The notes below the pieces were generated by a model. That model made no database searches and had not been told where the DNA came from. It saw nothing but the letters and a program-made list of their open reading frames with translations. From assembly GCF_902712855.1 (NCBI RefSeq), contig NZ_LR743507.1:5132001-5196000 (forward strand): a stretch of DNA of 64,000 nt. The letters run 5' to 3'. Origin of the DNA: Variovorax paradoxus. Lineage in GTDB: Bacteria; Pseudomonadota; Gammaproteobacteria; Burkholderiales; Burkholderiaceae_C. Made by a program: the position numbers and the translations under genes. Shown one piece after another: positions 30,590-39,568 of the stretch (the first letter of the stretch is position 1; each line of letters opens with the position of its first letter).

Positions 30590-31321
30590 CTAGACGTCTG
30601 CCGCCCGCGCGCGCCGGATCTGCCGCGCGGCCTTTGCGTCCGGCGCCCTGTAGTCCGGCGCCAGGCGGCGCCTGACGGATTTGATGGCGGCGGTTCGCGC
30701 GGCATCGACATCGGCGCCGGTCACTTCGAGCGCCTGCAGCCATGCCAGCGCCTTGGCGGTCGGCGCACCGCGAGCCGTCCAGAGGCAAAGGCTGCTCAGA
30801 AAAGGCTGGGGCGCAGCGTCGAAGGCAGCGACGACGATGCACAGCAAGTCGTCCATCACTGACTGCTCGACCTTTACGCCGTCATCGAAGCTCAGCAGCA
30901 AGTTCAGCGCCGAGAGGGCCCGCCAATCCGGATGCATCGCATCGGATGATTGCCAGGCAGCAGATGCGCAGAAGCCGAGGAGTGCCTGAACGCTCTCGAG
31001 CGTCTTCTCTTCTTGCAGGACGGCGATGGCGAAGCCCGACAGCTCCGGGTCGACCAACAGTGGACGCAGCCCGCTGACGCCACGACGCCCGAAAGCCGCG
31101 CAGGCCCGCGCCCACGAAGCAAACGGCGCGACGCGCGTGCCGTCTGGCAACAGCCCATTGGCCAACCATCCATGCTGCGCGCAGAGACGATCGATCTCGT
31201 CGGCGCCCGCTGCGCCATGGACCCGGACGAAGCGGATCATGTCCTCGACGTTCATCGATCCGCCATAGGCTGGGGGCGCCGGGCCCTTCGCCGCCTTGCG
31301 GGCCAGTGCGTTGAGGTTCAT
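30590..31321 (-). CDS. Uncharacterised helical protein (243 aa)
   Basis: This soluble protein is predicted mostly helical (IRFVRVHGAAGADEIDRLC, GFAIAVLQEEKTLESVQALLGFC, LNLLLSFDDGVKVEQSVMDDLL) and is rich in Ala and Leu, with a basic C-terminus (KSVRRRLAPDYRAPDAKAARQIRRARAADV). I recognise no family. ATG 31321 gives the longest form. An internal ATG at 31255 (MNVEDMIRF) is also possible, and neither has a strong ribosome-binding site. It follows the Bug gene on the same strand but a functional link is not evident. Confidence 0.6.
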   Translation of the reverse strand: MNLNALARKAAKGPAPPAYGGSMNVEDMIRFVRVHGAAGADEIDRLCAQHGWLANGLLPDGTRVAPFASWARACAAFGRRGVSGLRPLLVDPELSGFAIAVLQEEKTLESVQALLGFCASAAWQSSDAMHPDWRALSALNLLLSFDDGVKVEQSVMDDLLCIVVAAFDAAPQPFLSSLCLWTARGAPTAKALAWLQALEVTGADVDAARTAAIKSVRRRLAPDYRAPDAKAARQIRRARAADV

Positions 31322-31379
31322 TCGAACAACGCGCCGTGCAGCGCGCCCTGCAACGCGCCGTCTCTCGATCGCCCCGCCA

Positions 31380-32381
31380 TCAATCCAGCGACACGTTCGC
31401 CTTGCGGATCACATCGGTGAACCGCGCGGTCTCGCTCGCCACGAACTGGTCGAACTGCGGGCGGGTGGTGGGGAACGGCTCGTAGCCGAAGCTCTTGAAC
31501 TTCTCCAGCACGTCGGGCTCGGAAAGGCCCTTCTCGATGTCGCGCTTGATCTTGTCGGTGACCGATGCGGGCAGGCCCTTGGGCACGGCGATGGCGTTCC
31601 AGCCGATGACCTCGAAGCCCTTCGGGCCACCCGATTCGGACACGGTGGGCACGTCGGGGAACGCCGCCACGCGCTGCGGTGCGGCCGCGGCGAGGAAGCG
31701 CAGCTTGTTCGCGCGCTGCAGCGGGCCGGCCGTGGCGCTGCTGCCCAGTGCAAAGGCGAGTTCGCCGGTGGCCACCGAGGTGTAGAGCTGCGTGGTTTCC
31801 TTGTAGATCACGTGCTCCATCTGCGTGCCGGTGGCCGACTCGAAGAGCTCGGAGCCCAGGTGCACCGGGTTGCCGACCGACCACGAACCGTAGTCGAGCT
31901 TGCCGGGGTTGGCCTTGGCGTCGGCGATCAGGTCGCCCACCGTCTTGTACTTGCTGTTGGTCGCGACGGTGAAGAAGAAGTAGGTCTTGAAGAGCGGCAG
32001 CAGCGCGTCGAAGTCCTTGGCCGTGTCGTAGGGCAGCTTCTTGAACAGCGCGGGATAGGCGGCCAGGTGCACGTTGTCGAGCACGATGATGTCGTGGCCG
32101 TCCCTGGCGCCGCGCTTGAAGGCGTCGATGGCGATGAAGCCGTTGCCGCCCGGACGGTTCTCGACCACCACGGGCTGGCCCCAGGCGCGCGAGAGCTTGT
32201 CGGCCACGAGGCGCGCCACGCCGTCGGGGCCGCCGCCCACGGGGAACGGCGTGATGATGCGCACGGGCTTGGTCGGGAAGGCCTGCGCCTGTGCCGATGC
32301 GGTGGCGGGCACCAGCGCGGCGGTGGCCAGTGCGAGCGCGGCCAGGCCGACGCCGCGGCGCGTTGCTTTCGTCTTGTTCAT
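31380..32381 (-). CDS. Bug/TctC family solute-binding protein
   Basis: This is a 333-aa periplasmic binding protein with a signal peptide (LAALALATAALVPATASAQA). Family motifs are VRIITPFPVGGGPDGVARLVADKL, VVENRPGGNGFIAI and YKETTQLYTSVATGELAFALGSSA. It is downstream of another Bug gene and of pcaIJF, so it probably binds an aromatic or dicarboxylic acid used by that route. No dedicated TctAB transporter is in the window. Confidence 0.88.
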   Translation of the reverse strand: MNKTKATRRGVGLAALALATAALVPATASAQAQAFPTKPVRIITPFPVGGGPDGVARLVADKLSRAWGQPVVVENRPGGNGFIAIDAFKRGARDGHDIIVLDNVHLAAYPALFKKLPYDTAKDFDALLPLFKTYFFFTVATNSKYKTVGDLIADAKANPGKLDYGSWSVGNPVHLGSELFESATGTQMEHVIYKETTQLYTSVATGELAFALGSSATAGPLQRANKLRFLAAAAPQRVAAFPDVPTVSESGGPKGFEVIGWNAIAVPKGLPASVTDKIKRDIEKGLSEPDVLEKFKSFGYEPFPTTRPQFDQFVASETARFTDVIRKANVSLD

Positions 32382-32471
32382 CCTCTGATCCTCTTCTTTC
32401 GGTTCTTGGGTTCTCGAACTCTCCCGGTCCGCGCGACGTGCTCTCTGGCACCTCTTCGGCGGATGTCGCGG

Positions 32472-33488
32472 CTACTCCACCACCGCGCCGGAACTCTTCA
32501 CGATCGCCGCCCACTTCGCGCTCTCCCGCGAAATGAGTGCGGCATATTCGGCCGGCCCGCCCAGCAGGGGCACGGCGCCCTCGACGTCCAGGCGCGACTG
32601 GAATTCCTTCTCGCCCGCCACCTTCAGCATCTGCGCCGCGAGCTCGTTGACGAACGCAGCGGGCGTGCCGCGCGGCGCGAGGATGCCGTAGGTGAGCGTG
32701 CTCTCGAAATCGGCGAGCGCGGGCAGGCCCGACTCCATCACGGTCGGCACGTCGGGCAGTGAAGGCAGGCGCTTCGCGCTGGTGACGGCAATGGCGCGCA
32801 GCCGGCCGCCTTTCACCAGGGCGAGCGCGGGCGGAATGACGCTGAACATCATCTGCACCTGGCCTCCGGCAAGGTCGGTCAGCGCGGGATTGGTGCCCTT
32901 GTAGGGAATGTGCGTGAGCCTGGTGCCGGTGCGCTCGGCGAAGAACTCGCCGCTCAGGTGGCCGCCGGTGCCGCTTCCGCTCGATGCGTAGTCGATGGCG
33001 CCGGGGCGTGACCTGGCCTCGCTCACCAGATCGGCGATGGTCCGGACCTTCGAACCCGCGGGCACCACCAGCACCAGCGCCGACGACGCGAACATGGCCA
33101 CGGGCGCGAGGTCCTTGCGGGGATCGAACTTCAGGCCCTTGTAGAGCGCAGGGTTGATCGACACGGTGCCGGTGTGGCCCAGCAGCAAGGTGCTGCCGTC
33201 GGCGGGGGTGCGCACCACTTCGCCGGTGCCCAGGTTGCCGCCGGCACCGGGCTTGTTGTCGACGACGACGGCCTGCTTGCGAAGCTCGCCGAGGCCCTTG
33301 GCCATCTGGCGCGCGAAGACGTCGTTGCCGCCGCCGGGAGCGAAGGGAACGACGATACGGATGGGTCTGGAGGCATCCCCTTGCGGCACCTGCGCAAAGG
33401 CCGGCAGGGCCGCTGCGGACAGCAGGCCCAGCAGCATCTCGCGCCGGGTGGTTGAAGGAGCAACGACTCGGCGCGAGGTGGAAGTCAT
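32472..33488 (-). CDS. Bug/TctC family solute-binding protein
   Basis: This is a 338-aa periplasmic binding protein with a Tat-like start (TTRREMLLGLLSAAALPAFAQ) and the motifs IRIVVPFAPGGGNDVFARQM, VVDNKPGAGGNLGTGEVV, and DYASSGSGTGGHLSGEFFA. It begins 10 nt after the pcaF stop and is likely in the pca operon. The ligand is unknown, and beta-ketoadipate-pathway substrates would fit the context. Confidence 0.88.
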   Translation of the reverse strand: MTSTSRRVVAPSTTRREMLLGLLSAAALPAFAQVPQGDASRPIRIVVPFAPGGGNDVFARQMAKGLGELRKQAVVVDNKPGAGGNLGTGEVVRTPADGSTLLLGHTGTVSINPALYKGLKFDPRKDLAPVAMFASSALVLVVPAGSKVRTIADLVSEARSRPGAIDYASSGSGTGGHLSGEFFAERTGTRLTHIPYKGTNPALTDLAGGQVQMMFSVIPPALALVKGGRLRAIAVTSAKRLPSLPDVPTVMESGLPALADFESTLTYGILAPRGTPAAFVNELAAQMLKVAGEKEFQSRLDVEGAVPLLGGPAEYAALISRESAKWAAIVKSSGAVVE

Positions 33489-33498
33489 GACCTGCGTG

Positions 33499-34704
33499 TC
33501 AGACGCGTTCCAGGATCACCGCGATGCCCTGGCCCACGCCGATGCACATGGTGCACAGCGCATAGCGGCCGCCGCCCTTGTGCAGTTGGTTGACGGCGGT
33601 GGTGGCCAGGCGCGCACCGCTGGCACCCAGCGGATGGCCCAGCGCAATGGCGCCGCCGTTGATGTTCACGCGGGCGTCGTCGTCCTTCAGGCCCAGCATG
33701 CGCAGCACGGCGAGGCCTTGGGCGGCGAAGGCTTCGTTCAGCTCGATGACGTCGATCTGGTCGAGCTTCAGGCCGGTGAGCGCGAGCACCTTCTGCGTGG
33801 CCGGTGCGGGGCCGATGCCCATCACGCGCGGCGCGACGCCGGCGGTGGCCATGCCGACGACGCGGGCGCGCGGCGTGAGGCCGTGCTTCGCGGCGCTGGC
33901 TTCGTCGGCCAGCAGCAGCGCGCAGGCGCCGTCGTTCACGCCGCTGGCATTGCCGGCGGTGACGGTGCCGTCGGGACGCACCACGCCCTTGAGCCTGGCG
34001 AGCGATTCGAGGCTGGTTTCGCGCGGATGCTCATCCTTGTTGACGATGATCGCGTCGCCCTTCTTCTGCGGCACGGTCACGGGCACGATCTCGGTGTCGA
34101 AGAAGCCCGACTTCTGCGAGGCCACGGCGCGCAGTTGCGAGTTGAGGGCCATCAGGTCCTGCGCCTCGCGCTCGATCTTGTAGTCGGTGGCCACGTTCTC
34201 TGCCGTCTCGGGCATGGAGTCGACGCCGTACTGCGCCTTCATCAGCTTGTTGACGAAGCGCCAGCCGATGGTGGTGTCGTACACCGCGTTGTTGCGGCTG
34301 AAGGCGCTCTCCGCCTTGGGCATGACGAAAGGCGCGCGGCTCATGCTCTCGACGCCGCCGGCGATCATGAGGCCGGCTTCACCGGCACGGATGGCGCGTG
34401 CGGCGGTGCCCACGGCGTCCAGGCCCGAGCCGCACAGGCGGTTGATGGTGGCGCCGCCCAACTCGATCGGCAGGCCGGCCAGCAGCGCGGACATGCGCGC
34501 CACGTTGCGGTTGTCTTCGCCGGCCTGGTTGGCGCAGCCGTAGAGCACGTCGCTCACGGCCTGCCAGTCGACGTTCTTGTTGCGTTCCATCAGCGCGCGC
34601 AGCGGCACGGCACCCAGGTCGTCGGTGCGCACGCTGCTGAGCGAGCCGCCGTAGCGGCCGAAGGGGGTGCGAACGGCGTCGCAGATGAAGGCTTGGTTGG
34701 TCAT
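33499..34704 (-). CDS. pcaF: 3-oxoadipyl-CoA thiolase
   Basis: This is a 401-aa thiolase that cleaves 3-oxoadipyl-CoA to acetyl-CoA and succinyl-CoA. It has the acyl-accepting cysteine in NRLCGSGLDAVGTAARAI (near residue 90), GGVESMSRAPFV, the NEAFAAQGLAVLRML segment, GGAIALGHPLGASGAR and the C-terminal active site CIGVGQGIAVILERV. Presence of the CoA-transferase genes immediately upstream distinguishes it from general acetyl-CoA acetyltransferases. It is the third gene of the pcaIJF operon, 31 nt after pcaJ. Confidence 0.92.
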   Translation of the reverse strand: MTNQAFICDAVRTPFGRYGGSLSSVRTDDLGAVPLRALMERNKNVDWQAVSDVLYGCANQAGEDNRNVARMSALLAGLPIELGGATINRLCGSGLDAVGTAARAIRAGEAGLMIAGGVESMSRAPFVMPKAESAFSRNNAVYDTTIGWRFVNKLMKAQYGVDSMPETAENVATDYKIEREAQDLMALNSQLRAVASQKSGFFDTEIVPVTVPQKKGDAIIVNKDEHPRETSLESLARLKGVVRPDGTVTAGNASGVNDGACALLLADEASAAKHGLTPRARVVGMATAGVAPRVMGIGPAPATQKVLALTGLKLDQIDVIELNEAFAAQGLAVLRMLGLKDDDARVNINGGAIALGHPLGASGARLATTAVNQLHKGGGRYALCTMCIGVGQGIAVILERV

Positions 34705-34735
34705 GTGTGGTGTCTCTCGGTTCGATGGAACGGGG

Positions 34736-35392
34736 TCAGGCAGCAGCGATCGGCAGGCCGACCAGCTTCTCGAGTTCTTCGCGGCTCAGGCCGTCGACCA
34801 GGTCGACGAGCTTCAGGCCCTGCGGCGTGCATTCGATGGTGGCGAGGTCGGAGTACACGCGCTTGACGCAGGCGATGCCGGTCAGCGGGTACGTGCATTC
34901 CTTCACCAGCTTGCTCACGCCCTGCTTGGTCAGCAGGTCCATCATGACCCAGGTCTGCTTGGCGCCGATGGCGAGGTCCATGGCACCGCCGACGGCGGGA
35001 ATGGCGTCCTTCTCGCCGGTGTGCCAGTTGGCGAGGTCGCCGGTGGCCGACACCTGGAACGCGCCGAGCACGCAGATGTCGAGGTGGCCGCCGCGCATCA
35101 TCGCGAAGCTGTCGGAGTGGTGGAAGAACGAGCCGCCCGGCAGCAGCGTGACGGGCTGCTTGCCGGCGTTGATGAGGTCGTAGTCTTCCTCACCGGCCTC
35201 GGGCGCAGGACCCATGCCGAGGATGCCGTTCTCGCTCTGCAGGATCACCTCGCGACCCTTGGGTAGGTGGTTGGCCACCAGCGTGGGCTGGCCGATGCCG
35301 AGGTTGACGACGGCGCCGTCGAAGATGTCCTGCGCGACGCGGGCGGCGAGCTGGTCCTTGGTGCGACGTGTGTAGGTGGTGCTCATGGTCAT
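34736..35392 (-). CDS. pcaJ: 3-oxoadipate CoA-transferase subunit B
   Basis: This is the 218-aa beta subunit that, with PcaI, moves CoA from succinyl-CoA to 3-oxoadipate. It has VVNLGIGQPTLVANHLP, the catalytic glutamate region SENGILGMGPAPEAGEED and GGAMDLAIGAKQTWVMMDL. The start at 35392 (MTMSTTYT) overlaps the pcaI stop as ATGA and has AGAAGG upstream. An alternative ATG lies 6 nt downstream. It receives product from maleylacetate reductase or the protocatechuate route. Confidence 0.93.
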   Translation of the reverse strand: MTMSTTYTRRTKDQLAARVAQDIFDGAVVNLGIGQPTLVANHLPKGREVILQSENGILGMGPAPEAGEEDYDLINAGKQPVTLLPGGSFFHHSDSFAMMRGGHLDICVLGAFQVSATGDLANWHTGEKDAIPAVGGAMDLAIGAKQTWVMMDLLTKQGVSKLVKECTYPLTGIACVKRVYSDLATIECTPQGLKLVDLVDGLSREELEKLVGLPIAAA

Positions 35393-36090
35393 GCTGCCTT
35401 CTTGAAACCGCCGGCCTGCGTGGCGACGCGTTCGATGCGCACCACCTGGTGCACGAAGATGCCCGGGGTCACGATGGTCTCGGGGTCGAGGGTGCCGAGC
35501 TCGGCGATGTCGTGCACGGTGGCCACCGTCTTCTTCGCGGCCATGGCCATCACCGGGCCGAAGTTGCGCGCGGCCTTGCGGTAGACCAGGTTGCCCCAGC
35601 GGTCGCCGCGCTCGGCCTTGATGAGCGCCACGTCGCCGTGGATGGGGTACTCCAGCACGTACTGCTTGCCGTCGATCTCGCGCGTTTCGCGGTTGCCGGC
35701 CAGCTGCGTGCCGTAGCCCGTGGGGCAGAAGAAGGCGCCGATGCCGGCGCCGGCGGCGCGGATGCGCTCGGCGAGGTTGCCCTGCGGCACCAGTTCGAGC
35801 TCGAGCTTGCCGCTGCGGTAGAGCCCGTCGAACACCTGGCTGTCGGCCTGGCGCGGAAAGCTGCAGATGATCTTGCGCACACGGCCCGCCTTCAGCAGCG
35901 CCGCGAGGCCGGTCTCGCCGTTGCCTGCGTTGTTGTTGACGACGGTGAGGTCCTTGGCGCCCTGCTCGACGAGGCCGTCGATGAGTTCGTTGGGAATGCC
36001 GGCGGTGCCGAAGCCGCCGATGAGAACCGTGGCGCCGTCCTGGATGCCTGAAAGTGCATCCGCGACCGAGCGCGCGATCTTGTTGATCAT
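35389..36090 (-). CDS. pcaI: 3-oxoadipate CoA-transferase subunit A
   Basis: This is the 233-aa alpha subunit of the CoA-transferase. It has GATVLIGGFGTAGIPNELIDGL, TVVNNNAGNGETGLAALL, the PQGNLAERIRAAGAGIGAF segment and GDVALIKAERGDRWGNLVYR. Start ATG 36090 follows a GGAGACAAGCTTC leader. It is the first gene of the minus-strand pca operon and diverges from an IclR-type regulator gene across a 144-bp control region. Confidence 0.93.
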   Translation of the reverse strand: MINKIARSVADALSGIQDGATVLIGGFGTAGIPNELIDGLVEQGAKDLTVVNNNAGNGETGLAALLKAGRVRKIICSFPRQADSQVFDGLYRSGKLELELVPQGNLAERIRAAGAGIGAFFCPTGYGTQLAGNRETREIDGKQYVLEYPIHGDVALIKAERGDRWGNLVYRKAARNFGPVMAMAAKKTVATVHDIAELGTLDPETIVTPGIFVHQVVRIERVATQAGGFKKAA

Positions 36091-36180
36091 GAAGCTTGTC
36101 TCCGGGTGAGAGGGAAAAGGAAGCCGCGGAAGAAGAACAACCCGACCTGCGATCCGACCGATTCTGCGAATCGCCAAATT

Positions 36181-36210
36181 GTTCGTCTAAAGAACATTTG
36201 TTCGTATAAT
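36181..36210 (+). promoter_or_regulatory. pcaI/IclR divergent control region with repeated GTTCGT boxes
   Basis: GTTC-GTCTAAA-GAAC (36181-36195) is an imperfect palindrome, followed by a second GTTCGTATAAT block (36200-36210) that contains a plus-strand -10 box TATAAT (36205-36210). Multiple GTTCG half-sites are typical of PcaR/PcaU-type IclR operators. The arrangement suggests autoregulation of the IclR gene and control of pcaI. Confidence 0.6.
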
Positions 36211-36234
36211 GAATTCTAAAGAGGATCGCTCACC

Positions 36235-37032
36235 ATGGCAACCCACTCGGCACAACCCGATACATCCACCCCTTCCCCCGCGCCCGGCGACAGCTACGTG
36301 CAGTCGTTCGCGCGCGGCCTGCAGGTGATCCGTTCGTTCAGCGCCAACGCGCCGCACCAGACGCTCAGCGAGGTGGCCGCCGGCAGCGGGCTCACGCGCG
36401 CCGGCGCGCGCCGCATCCTGCTCACGCTGCAGACGCTGGGTTACGTGGTGACCGACGGCAAGCTCTTCACGCTCACGCCGCGCATCCTCGACCTGGGCTT
36501 TGCGTACCTCTCGTCCATGCCCATCTGGAACCGTGCCGAGCCGGTGATGGAGGCGCTGGTGCAGCAGGTGCAGGAGTCATGCTCGGCCGCCGTGCTGGAC
36601 GCGACCGACATCGTCTACGTGCTGCGCGTGCCCACTCAGAAGATCATGCGCATGAGCCTGGGCGTGGGCTCTCGCCTGCCGGCGTATTGCACCTCGCTGG
36701 GCCGGCTGCTGCTGGCCGACCTCGACGACGACGAAGTGCGCGCGCGGCTCGAGGCCTCGAACATCGAGGCCATGACCAAGCACACCGTGACCGACGTCGA
36801 CGCCCTCATGGCCAAGGTCGCGCAGGCGCGCAAGCAGCAGTGGTGCCTGGTGAACCAGGAACTCGAAGAAGGCCTCATCTCCGTGGCCGCGCCCATCGTC
36901 AACAAGCAGGGCCGCATGGTGGCCGCGCTCAACATCAGCGGCCAGGCCAACCGCACCAGCGCGAAGGTGATGCAGGAGACCATGCTGCCCGCACTGGTGA
37001 GCGCGGCGCAGCGGGTGTCGCAGCTGCTCTAG
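36235..37032 (+). CDS. IclR family transcriptional regulator (PcaR/PcaU-like)
   Basis: This is a 265-aa regulator. The N-terminal winged HTH (YVQSFARGLQVIRSFSANAPHQTLSEVAAGSGLTRAGARRILLTL) carries the FARGLxVIxxF signature of the PcaR/PobR subfamily. The C-terminal effector domain includes RVPTQKIMRMSLGVGSRLPAYCTSLGRLLLA and GLISVAAPIVNKQGRMVAALNISG. It is divergent from pcaIJF, which it probably activates with beta-ketoadipate as coinducer (known for PcaR/PcaU, inferred here). GAGG precedes the ATG. Confidence 0.9.
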   Translation: MATHSAQPDTSTPSPAPGDSYVQSFARGLQVIRSFSANAPHQTLSEVAAGSGLTRAGARRILLTLQTLGYVVTDGKLFTLTPRILDLGFAYLSSMPIWNRAEPVMEALVQQVQESCSAAVLDATDIVYVLRVPTQKIMRMSLGVGSRLPAYCTSLGRLLLADLDDDEVRARLEASNIEAMTKHTVTDVDALMAKVAQARKQQWCLVNQELEEGLISVAAPIVNKQGRMVAALNISGQANRTSAKVMQETMLPALVSAAQRVSQLL

Positions 37033-37040
37033 GCCCAGCC

Positions 37041-37330
37041 CTGGCCAGGAGCACCGCGGACCCGGCTTTGCCGGGCCTCCGGTGTTGCCCCCGTTAGGGA
37101 GAAGGGGAAGGAGAAGCGGACACGAACTGCCGCGAAGCCTGGGGGCAAGTCCAGAAACACCGAGGAACCGGCTCTGCCGGGCCTCCGGTGTTGCCCCCGG
37201 TAGGGGGGAAGGAGAAGCGACACGAAGTGCGCGAAGCCTGGGGGCGAGCCAAGAAACACCGGGCCGCAGGTCTTTCCCCCGGTAGGGGGAAGGAGAAGCG
37301 ACACGAAGTGCGCGAAGCCTGGGGGCGAGC
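37041..37330 (-). repeat. Three tandem copies of the REP-like intergenic repeat
   Basis: Three units occupy this gap, beginning near 37041, 37155 and 37254. Each has a GGCT[TC]TGCCGGG-type stem (weak in the third), GTGTTGCCCCC or a shortened form, a GGTAGGGGGAAGGAGAAG block, GACACGAAGTGCGCGAAG and CCTGGGGGC. The last ends exactly at the stop codon of the downstream minus-strand Bug gene. The same unit is found singly at 4960-5045 and 45992-46083. This accounts for the whole 298-bp gap, and no gene is seen in it. Confidence 0.82.
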
Positions 37331-38341
37331 CTACCCTTCGGAGTGGATGCCCTTCATGATGATCACGCCGCCCAGGCGCGTGGTGTCAGCGCGCATGCGC
37401 TTGGCCAGCGTGTCGGGCGAACCGGGCTGCGCCTGCCAGCCGGTCTTGAGCAGAGCCTGCGCGACATCGGGCGTGCTGATCACTTCCACCAGCGCGGCAT
37501 TGAGCCTGGCGATGGCCGCGGGCTTCATGCCGGCGGGCGCGGCCAGCGCGGTCCAGATCTCGAGGTCGGCGCCGCGCACGTCGGCGTCGCGGATGGTGGG
37601 CAGTTCGCCGGCCAACGGGCTGCGCTCGGGCGAGGTCACGCCGATGGCCTTGATCTTCCCCGACTTGATGTGCGGCAGCGCAAGGCCCGGTGGCAGCAGT
37701 GCCAGCTGGATCTCGTTGGCTAGCAGGCCCGCGATGACCTGCGGGTTGCCCGTGTAGGGCTTGTGCTGCGCGGTGATGGCCGCGCGGCTCTTGATGAGTT
37801 CCATGCCCAGATGGCCCACCGTGCCCACGCCCGGCGTGCCGTACTTTCCGCCGCTCCCGAGGTTGCGCACCCACAGCAGCTGGTCGGCCGAGGTCTTGCC
37901 GGTGGCGTTGCCCGACACCGCGAACACCAGCGGCGCGGTGCCGATGAGGCCGACGGGCGCGAAGTCCTTCTCGGGATCGAAGGGCAGCGCGGGGTTGAGC
38001 AGCTTGGCGATGGTGAGGTTGCCGTTGATCAGCGCACCGATCGTGTGGTCGTCGGTGGCCTTGGCCACCAGGTCGGCCACGGTGTTGCCGCTGGCGCCGG
38101 GCTTGTTCTCGACCACCACCGGCTGGCGCAGGATCTTCGACAGCGGTTCGGCGATCGCGCGGGTCGCGAGGTCGGGCGAGGCGCCCGCCGGAAAGCCCAC
38201 GAGGATGCGCACGGGCTTGGTCGGCCAGGCGGCTTCGCTTGCTGCGGGAGCGGTACGTTGGGCCCACGAAGCCTTCGCGAGGACAGAAGCGGCAACGGCT
38301 GCTGCGCCGCCTTCGAGCAAGCGGCGTTTGGTGATCGTCAA
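37331..38341 (-). CDS. Bug/TctC family solute-binding protein
   Basis: This is a 336-aa periplasmic binding protein. A TTG start at 38341 is preferred: CTGGAG lies 5 nt before it, and the resulting N-terminus (TITKRRLLEGGAAAVAASVLAKASWAQ) is a Tat-like signal, whereas the longer frame adds an unrelated 22-residue extension. Family motifs are VRILVGFPAGASPDLATRAI and VVENKPGASGNTVADLV. It follows the liv genes on the same strand, 135 nt after livM, and may serve the same catabolic substrates. Confidence 0.85.
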   Translation of the reverse strand: MTITKRRLLEGGAAAVAASVLAKASWAQRTAPAASEAAWPTKPVRILVGFPAGASPDLATRAIAEPLSKILRQPVVVENKPGASGNTVADLVAKATDDHTIGALINGNLTIAKLLNPALPFDPEKDFAPVGLIGTAPLVFAVSGNATGKTSADQLLWVRNLGSGGKYGTPGVGTVGHLGMELIKSRAAITAQHKPYTGNPQVIAGLLANEIQLALLPPGLALPHIKSGKIKAIGVTSPERSPLAGELPTIRDADVRGADLEIWTALAAPAGMKPAAIARLNAALVEVISTPDVAQALLKTGWQAQPGSPDTLAKRMRADTTRLGGVIIMKGIHSEG

Positions 38342-38476
38342 GTTGACTCCAGAGAGTGAAAGACCGGGAAATGCGGGGCGATGGCTGAACGCGAGCTGAC
38401 GCCGCACTTACAACACGTTACATGATGAGCCACTCTTGCGCAAGTCCGAAAGGTCATTTGCGCATGGCTTTCAACG

Positions 38477-39568
38477 TCAACGGCCGTCCATCGACGGCGG
38501 TCTGGTGGCCGCATGCAACAGCTTGCGCTGCGTGGGAAACAACGACCAGCCCCAGCGCTGCTGCGCGAAGCCCCACAGCCCCTGCTTGAAGAACAGCGTG
38601 ACGACGATCGCCAGCAACCCGAGCCCCATCAGGTACCAGGTGCCGTAGTCGCTCAGGAACCTGTTGAGCGCCCAGAAGATGAGCGCGCCCACCAGCGGCC
38701 CCTCGATGCGGCCGATGCCGCCGATCACCACCATGAAGATGGCGAAGGCCGTCCAGTTGACGCTGAAGGCCGCGTCGGGACTGATGCGCAGGTTGCCCAC
38801 GAAGTACAGCGCGCCCGCGAGGCCCGCACCGAAGGCCGCGACCACGTAGACCGCCAGCTTCATGCGCGCGACCGGAATGCCCTGCGACTCGGCGGCCACT
38901 TCGTTGTCGCGGATGGCCAGCAGCGCCAGGCCGCGCTTGCTGCGCAGGAACAGGTACACCAGCGCGACGGCAGCCACCACGCAGGCCAGCGCCATCCAGT
39001 AGGTGGTGCTCTCGCGCGTGGCCTTGTCGATGCCGCGCAGCGCAGTGAGCGTGGTGCCCGAGCCGCCGCCCACCGCCGACATGTTGGCGAAGCTCAGCCG
39101 GAACACCTCGGCGATGACCCACGTGCCTATGGCGAAGTAGCCGCCAGAGAGCCTGAAGGCCACGAACGACACCGGGATCGCGACCAGCCCTGCGGCGAGC
39201 GCCCCCAGCGGGATCGCCACGAACGGGTTGACGCCCGCGAAGTTGCCGAGCATCAGCATCGCGTAGCCGCCGAAGCCGAAGAAGGCCTGCTGCCCGATGC
39301 TCACCATGCCGCCGTAGCCCGCGAGCAGGTTCCACATCATCGCGAAGATGAAGTAGCAGGCGATCTCGACGAACTCGCGCATCCAGCTCGACTCGCCCCA
39401 GAAGGGCAGGCTGGCGGCGACCAGCACCAGGGCCACGCCGATGCACAGCGCGGCGCGGCTCGCGGCGGTGGCGCGCTCGACCTCGAAGGGCGCTGCAAGC
39501 GGCGCGTTGCCGGAACCAACGAGGCCCAGGGCCGGCGCGGATTTCAATGCGGTGTTCATGCGCGTCAT
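38477..39568 (-). CDS. livM: Branched-chain amino acid/aromatic-type ABC transporter permease LivM
   Basis: This 363-aa inner-membrane permease has about ten hydrophobic segments. The LivM EAA-like region includes AIRDNEVAAESQGIPVARMKLAVYVVAAFGAGLAGALY. Motifs NLLAGYGGMVSIGQQAFFGFGGYA and GGIGRIEGPLVGALIFWAL are characteristic. ATG 39568 overlaps the livH stop (ATGA); a start 9 nt downstream is possible. With livH, livF, livG and the binding-protein gene it forms a complete HAAT importer. Proximity to hapCDE suggests import of an aromatic acid rather than leucine. Confidence 0.9.
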   Translation of the reverse strand: MTRMNTALKSAPALGLVGSGNAPLAAPFEVERATAASRAALCIGVALVLVAASLPFWGESSWMREFVEIACYFIFAMMWNLLAGYGGMVSIGQQAFFGFGGYAMLMLGNFAGVNPFVAIPLGALAAGLVAIPVSFVAFRLSGGYFAIGTWVIAEVFRLSFANMSAVGGGSGTTLTALRGIDKATRESTTYWMALACVVAAVALVYLFLRSKRGLALLAIRDNEVAAESQGIPVARMKLAVYVVAAFGAGLAGALYFVGNLRISPDAAFSVNWTAFAIFMVVIGGIGRIEGPLVGALIFWALNRFLSDYGTWYLMGLGLLAIVVTLFFKQGLWGFAQQRWGWSLFPTQRKLLHAATRPPSMDGR

